A stretch of DNA of 9,343 nt from NCBI GenBank assembly GCA_902469555.1, contig CABRDB010000068.1, forward strand, positions 1 to 9,343, given 5' to 3'. This DNA is from an uncultured Collinsella sp. (GTDB lineage Bacteria > Actinomycetota > Coriobacteriia > Coriobacteriales > Coriobacteriaceae). The notes below the pieces were generated by a model. That model ran no database searches and had not been told where the DNA came from. It saw only the letters and a program-made list of their open reading frames with translations. A program made the translations under genes and the position numbers. Positions 7,321 through 9,343 of this stretch are shown piece by piece. Numbering within the stretch: position 1 is the first letter of the stretch; the number at the start of each line of letters is the position of its first letter.

Positions 7321-7351
7321 AAGGCGCGTCGTTTTTGCGGCGCGCCTTTTT
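7321..7351 (+). terminator. Rho-independent terminator of the purC operon
   Basis: AAGGCGCGTCG (7321-7331) pairs with 7338-7348 over 11 bp with one G-T wobble, around a TTTTTG loop, and the 3' arm runs into TTTTT (7347-7351). This is a textbook intrinsic terminator, 30 bases after the membrane-protein stop codon. Confidence 0.88.
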
Positions 7352-7379
7352 ACTGTTCTATAGATAGATGGAGTGGCAC

Positions 7380-8660
7380 ATGATTCGAGCTGCCCTGACG
7401 GTCGAAGAGGCTCTGGAGGGCATGAAGGCCCTGGAGCCCAAGATTAAAAACTACGCGCGCCTGGTCGTCCGCAAGGGCGTAAACGTCAAGCCCGGCCAGG
7501 AGGTCGTCGTTCAGTCTCCGGTCGAGTGCGCGCCGTTTGCGCGCGTGGTGGTCGCGGAGGCCTATGCTGCCGGCGCCGGCCACGTGACGGTCATTTGGGC
7601 CGATGATGCCGTGACGAGGCTTACGTACGAGCATGTCGAGAAAAGCTATTTTGAGCAGACGCCCGAGTGGAAGCGCATGCAGCTGGATTCCTTGGCCCAG
7701 GATGGTGCCTGCTTTGTCTTTATCGAGGGTGCGGATCCTGCGGCCCTCAAGGGCATCAATCCAGCCAAGCCGGCCGCGGCATCAAAGGCGAGGAATACGC
7801 AGTGCAAAGTTTTCCGCCGTGGACTGGATTACAACATCAATCCGTGGTGCATCGCCGGCGCTCCGGTCGTGGCTTGGGCGCACGAGGTGTTCCCAGGAGA
7901 CGCCGATGAGGTTGCAATCTATAAGCTGTGGAATGCGATTCTGCACACCGCGCGCGCCGATGGCCAGGACCCAGAGAGCGACTGGGAACTCCATGACGCC
8001 GCATTCGAAAAGAACCTGCGTTTCCTGAACGACAATCGTTTCGACTACCTGCATTACACCGCGGCAAATGGAACCGATCTGACGATTGGCATGACGAAAG
8101 GTCACGAGTGGGCCGGCGGCAAGGGCAAGACGCCCGATGGGCACCCCTTCTTCCCCAACATTCCCACCGAGGAAGTCTTCACTTCGCCCGATCGCATGCG
8201 CGCCGACGGTATCGTGTACTCTGCCATGCCGCTCATCCACCACGGCAATAAGGTCGACGATTTTTGGATTAAGTTCGAGGGCGGCCGCGTGGTGGACTAC
8301 GACGCCCGCGTGGGCAAGGCAACGCTCGCAAGTATCATCGATACTGACGAGGGCGCTGCTCACCTGGGAGAGGTCGCACTCATTTCCAAGAACACGCCGA
8401 TCCGCGAAAGTGGTGTTCTGTTCTACGATACGCTCTATGACGAGAACGCTAGCTGCCATCTCGCGCTAGGTGTAGGTTTCCCCGAATGCATCGAGGGTGG
8501 GTATGACATGTCCAAGGAGGAGCTCCTGGAGCATGGCGTTAACGTCTCGAGCACGCACGTCGATTTTATGATCGGCACGGACGACATCGATATTACGGGC
8601 ATTACGCCTGATGGACGTGAAGTTGTGATTTTCCAGAACGGCCAATGGAGTTGGGAATAG
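7380..8660 (+). CDS. M29-family (aminopeptidase T/S-like) metallopeptidase
   Basis: 426 residues from ATG 7380. The protein should remove N-terminal amino acids from peptides in the cytoplasm using a two-metal centre. The expected ligands of the family are all visible: Glu265 (in PTEEVFT), Glu331 (LGEVA), His360 (CHLALG), His393 and Asp395 (STHVDF). As I recall it, the spacing matches Staphylococcus AmpS (66, 29, 33 and 2 residues). The tyrosine that follows the first histidine by seven residues in AmpT is Phe367 here. ATG 7380 has GGAG (7370-7373) six bases upstream; in-frame ATG 7368 has no ribosome site. The gene starts just after the purC-operon terminator, so it needs its own promoter; a TATAGA at 7359-7364 could serve as -10 but lacks a credible -35. 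Confidence 0.92.
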   Translation: MIRAALTVEEALEGMKALEPKIKNYARLVVRKGVNVKPGQEVVVQSPVECAPFARVVVAEAYAAGAGHVTVIWADDAVTRLTYEHVEKSYFEQTPEWKRMQLDSLAQDGACFVFIEGADPAALKGINPAKPAAASKARNTQCKVFRRGLDYNINPWCIAGAPVVAWAHEVFPGDADEVAIYKLWNAILHTARADGQDPESDWELHDAAFEKNLRFLNDNRFDYLHYTAANGTDLTIGMTKGHEWAGGKGKTPDGHPFFPNIPTEEVFTSPDRMRADGIVYSAMPLIHHGNKVDDFWIKFEGGRVVDYDARVGKATLASIIDTDEGAAHLGEVALISKNTPIRESGVLFYDTLYDENASCHLALGVGFPECIEGGYDMSKEELLEHGVNVSSTHVDFMIGTDDIDITGITPDGREVVIFQNGQWSWE

Positions 8661-8679
8661 TCCCAGACCGTGGTACAAT
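8651..8679 (+). promoter_or_regulatory. tRNA-Lys promoter
   Basis: TTGGGA (8651-8656) and TACAAT (8674-8679) are separated by exactly 17 bases. The -35 box overlaps the last codons of the aminopeptidase gene. The -10 box ends nine bases before the first tRNA base, so the transcript would carry almost no 5' leader. Confidence 0.7.
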
Positions 8680-8688
8680 GCCACCCGC

Positions 8689-8764
8689 GGGCCGTTAGCT
8701 CAGCTGGCAGAGCAGGGGACTTTTAATCCCAAGGTCCAGGGTTCGAACCCCTGACGGCCCACCA
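8689..8764 (+). tRNA. tRNA-Lys, anticodon TTT
   Basis: The full cloverleaf can be folded by eye. Acceptor arms are GGGCCGT (8689-8695) and ACGGCCC (8754-8760); the D stem is GCTC/GAGC (8698-8701, 8710-8713). The anticodon loop CTTTTAA (8720-8726) has TTT at 8722-8724. The T arm is CAGGG-TTCGAAC-CCCTG (8737-8753). The discriminator is A8761, and CCA is encoded at 8762-8764. The outermost anticodon-stem pair (G8715-A8731) is a mismatch; the rest is regular. An intrinsic terminator begins nine bases after the CCA. Confidence 0.97.
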
Positions 8765-8772
8765 TGGAATAG

Positions 8773-8803
8773 AAAGCGATCAACTCCGGTTGGTCGCTTT
8801 TTT
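8773..8803 (+). terminator. Rho-independent terminator of tRNA-Lys
   Basis: AAAGCGATCAAC (8773-8784) pairs with GTTGGTCGCTTT (8789-8800) over 12 bp with one T-G pair, around TCCG, and runs into six T residues (8798-8803). It is the first of two related terminators. Confidence 0.9.
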
Positions 8804-8830
8804 GTTGCCGGTGCACGGGTTCGAACCCGT
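8804..8830 (+). repeat. 27-bp repeat with T-arm-like palindrome, copy 1
   Basis: Identical to 8983-9009, offset 179 bp. It contains the perfect 16-bp palindrome ACGGGTTCGAACCCGT (8815-8830), which has the form of a tRNA T arm (GGGTTCGAACCC), and an adjoining GTGCAC palindrome. No acceptor arm or other tRNA part surrounds it on either strand. Confidence 0.85.
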
Positions 8831-8920
8831 CGGGGCGCGGAGCTGAGTAAACGCGTGAGCGTTTGCCAGCGCAGCGCGCAAGGCGCGAAAGCGCCGCAGC
8901 GGCCGCCTGCGAAGCAGGCT
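8831..8920 (+). repeat. GC-rich hairpin cluster between two tRNA-Lys 3' segments
   Basis: Ninety bases holding three clean hairpins in a row: AAACGC/GCGTTT with a GTGA loop (8849-8864), GGCGC/GCGCC with a GAAA loop (8882-8895), and GCCTGC/GCAGGC with a GAA loop (8905-8919). The last ends one base before the duplicated tRNA tail. The loops are purine-rich, of G-N-N-A or GAA form. No coding sequence is visible; the minus-strand open frames here are repeat-derived. Confidence 0.7.
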
Positions 8921-8939
8921 GAACCCCTGACGGCCCACC
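8921..8939 (+). pseudogene. Duplicated 3' end of tRNA-Lys
   Basis: Nineteen bases (GAACCCCTGACGGCCCACC) identical to 8745-8763 of the tRNA-Lys gene, from the T loop through the acceptor strand, discriminator and two bases of CCA. The base before it (T8920) and after it (C8940) differ from the gene. No D arm, anticodon arm or 5' acceptor strand is present, so it is a remnant or an insertion footprint, not a gene. Confidence 0.85.
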
Positions 8940-8951
8940 CAAAGATTGTTG

Positions 8952-8982
8952 AGACGGTCAACTTCGGTTGGCCGTCTTTTTT
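8952..8982 (+). terminator. Second, diverged rho-independent terminator
   Basis: AGACGGTCAAC (8952-8962) pairs with GTTGGCCGTCT (8967-8977) around TTCG, followed by T residues to 8982. The five loop-proximal pairs match the first terminator. Three outer pairs (A-T to G-C, G-C to A-T, A-T to G-C) have changed on both arms so that pairing is kept. Confidence 0.88.
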
Positions 8983-9009
8983 GTTGCCGGTGCACGGGTT
9001 CGAACCCGT
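8983..9009 (+). repeat. 27-bp repeat with T-arm-like palindrome, copy 2
   Basis: Exact second copy of 8804-8830; the 16-bp palindrome is at 8994-9009. It follows the second terminator's T-run exactly as copy 1 follows the first. After it the sequence changes abruptly to AT-rich DNA (ATCTATCTATATATA). Confidence 0.85.
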
Positions 9010-9240
9010 ATCTATCTATATATAAGAACGCTTGGCGAACAAAACCCGCCTTTTACCGATGGGAAACAAATAGCTGATGCCTTTGGAGTAAAGTAGCGCT
9101 CCAGAGATGACCGATGTCTCAATACTCATAAAACAGCTGGTCATCGCCAATATCAGAAGCCAATGCTTCAGTTTTAACCTCAGTGATGCGACTGAGGGCC
9201 CTATTCATTTGTGAACAAAATATGGAGTGCGCGATTCCCG
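9010..9240. other. Gene-free, relatively AT-rich stretch
   Basis: I see no open frame of useful length on either strand. The only structures are a short ATCT/TA-rich tract at 9010-9024, a 6-bp hairpin CTCAGT/ACTGAG (9179-9196), and a long-range pairing of GATGACC with GGTCATC spanning about 9105-9146. It probably contains the promoter of the rRNA-like leader that follows, but I could not identify a convincing -35/-10 pair. Confidence 0.5.
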
Positions 9241-9242
9241 CC

Positions 9243-9343
9243 CACGGCGCCCCTCCGGTCTGGCAATATATCTCCTTGCCGCGCGGCCCGGTCGGACCGG
9301 ATGAGCCGCGGGGCGTGCACCTTGAGAACCGGATACTGCGAGG
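9243..9343 (+). promoter_or_regulatory. Probable rRNA operon leader or spacer with boxA-like motif
   Basis: A structured GC-rich tract. GGCAA/TTGCC pair at 9262-9280. CGCGGC (9282-9287) pairs with GCCGCG (9305-9310), enclosing CCGGT/ACCGG. Outer CAC...GCCC and GGGC...GTG arms may close it. It ends in GCACCTTGAGAACCGGATAC, which resembles the boxA-type antitermination sequence (TGCTCTTTGA-AAC) found before 16S and 23S genes in Gram-positive bacteria. The rRNA itself would start past the window. The sequence breaking off here also fits an assembly contig ending at a multi-copy rRNA operon. Not proven without the downstream sequence. Confidence 0.5.

Noticed and set aside
8831..8939. Integron attC site
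   Set aside because: It has several hairpins, but no R/L box core sites (GTTRRRY-type) and no integrase or cassette genes.
8695..8995. Minus-strand small ORFs containing RQGFEPWTLGLK-like and DGFEPVHRQQK-like peptides
   Set aside because: These are translations of the antisense of tRNA-Lys and of the T-arm-like repeats, a well-known source of spurious proteins.

Overview
The window is GC-rich bacterial chromosome with closely packed genes, nearly all on the + strand. Codon use, the mix of GTG and ATG starts, the TSCPD/TIGR03905-type small protein and the style of the tRNA/terminator region suggest an actinobacterium of the class Coriobacteriia. Collinsella or a close relative is my best guess. 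This is inference from pattern recognition; no 16S sequence lies inside the window.

Layout. Bases 1-248 hold no gene. They carry a 59-bp direct repeat (23-81 and 154-212), each copy made of short hairpins followed by what looks like the 3' end of a tRNA-Gly. purB (adenylosuccinate lyase) follows at 315-1661. Next is a coupled pair: a small four-cysteine TSCPD-domain protein (1790-2053) and a Tat-exported lipoprotein of unknown function (2053-3264). A two-component system comes next: an OmpR/PhoB-type response regulator (3418-4140) and its membrane histidine kinase (4152-5717). purC (SAICAR synthase, 5827-6714) runs directly into a small two-helix membrane protein (6715-7290), closed by a strong intrinsic terminator. 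An M29-family metallo-aminopeptidase (7380-8660) follows, and tRNA-Lys(TTT) (8689-8764) has its promoter overlapping the end of that gene.

Downstream of the tRNA the sequence is odd. A terminator and a 27-bp T-arm-like palindrome-containing block are followed by a GC-rich run of hairpins, then a second copy of only the 3' end of the tRNA, a second terminator and a second identical 27-bp block. After about 230 bases with no gene, the window ends in a structured GC-rich stretch with a boxA-like motif that resembles an rRNA operon leader.

Function. purB and purC serve purine synthesis (PurC makes SAICAR, PurB cleaves it to AICAR and later forms AMP), but they lie about 4 kb apart with a sensor/regulator pair between them. 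The other genes look like cell-envelope, signalling and peptide-turnover functions. No defence system, transposase or phage gene is visible. The least explained part is the hairpin-plus-tRNA-3'-end architecture that appears at both ends of the window beside two different tRNA types.
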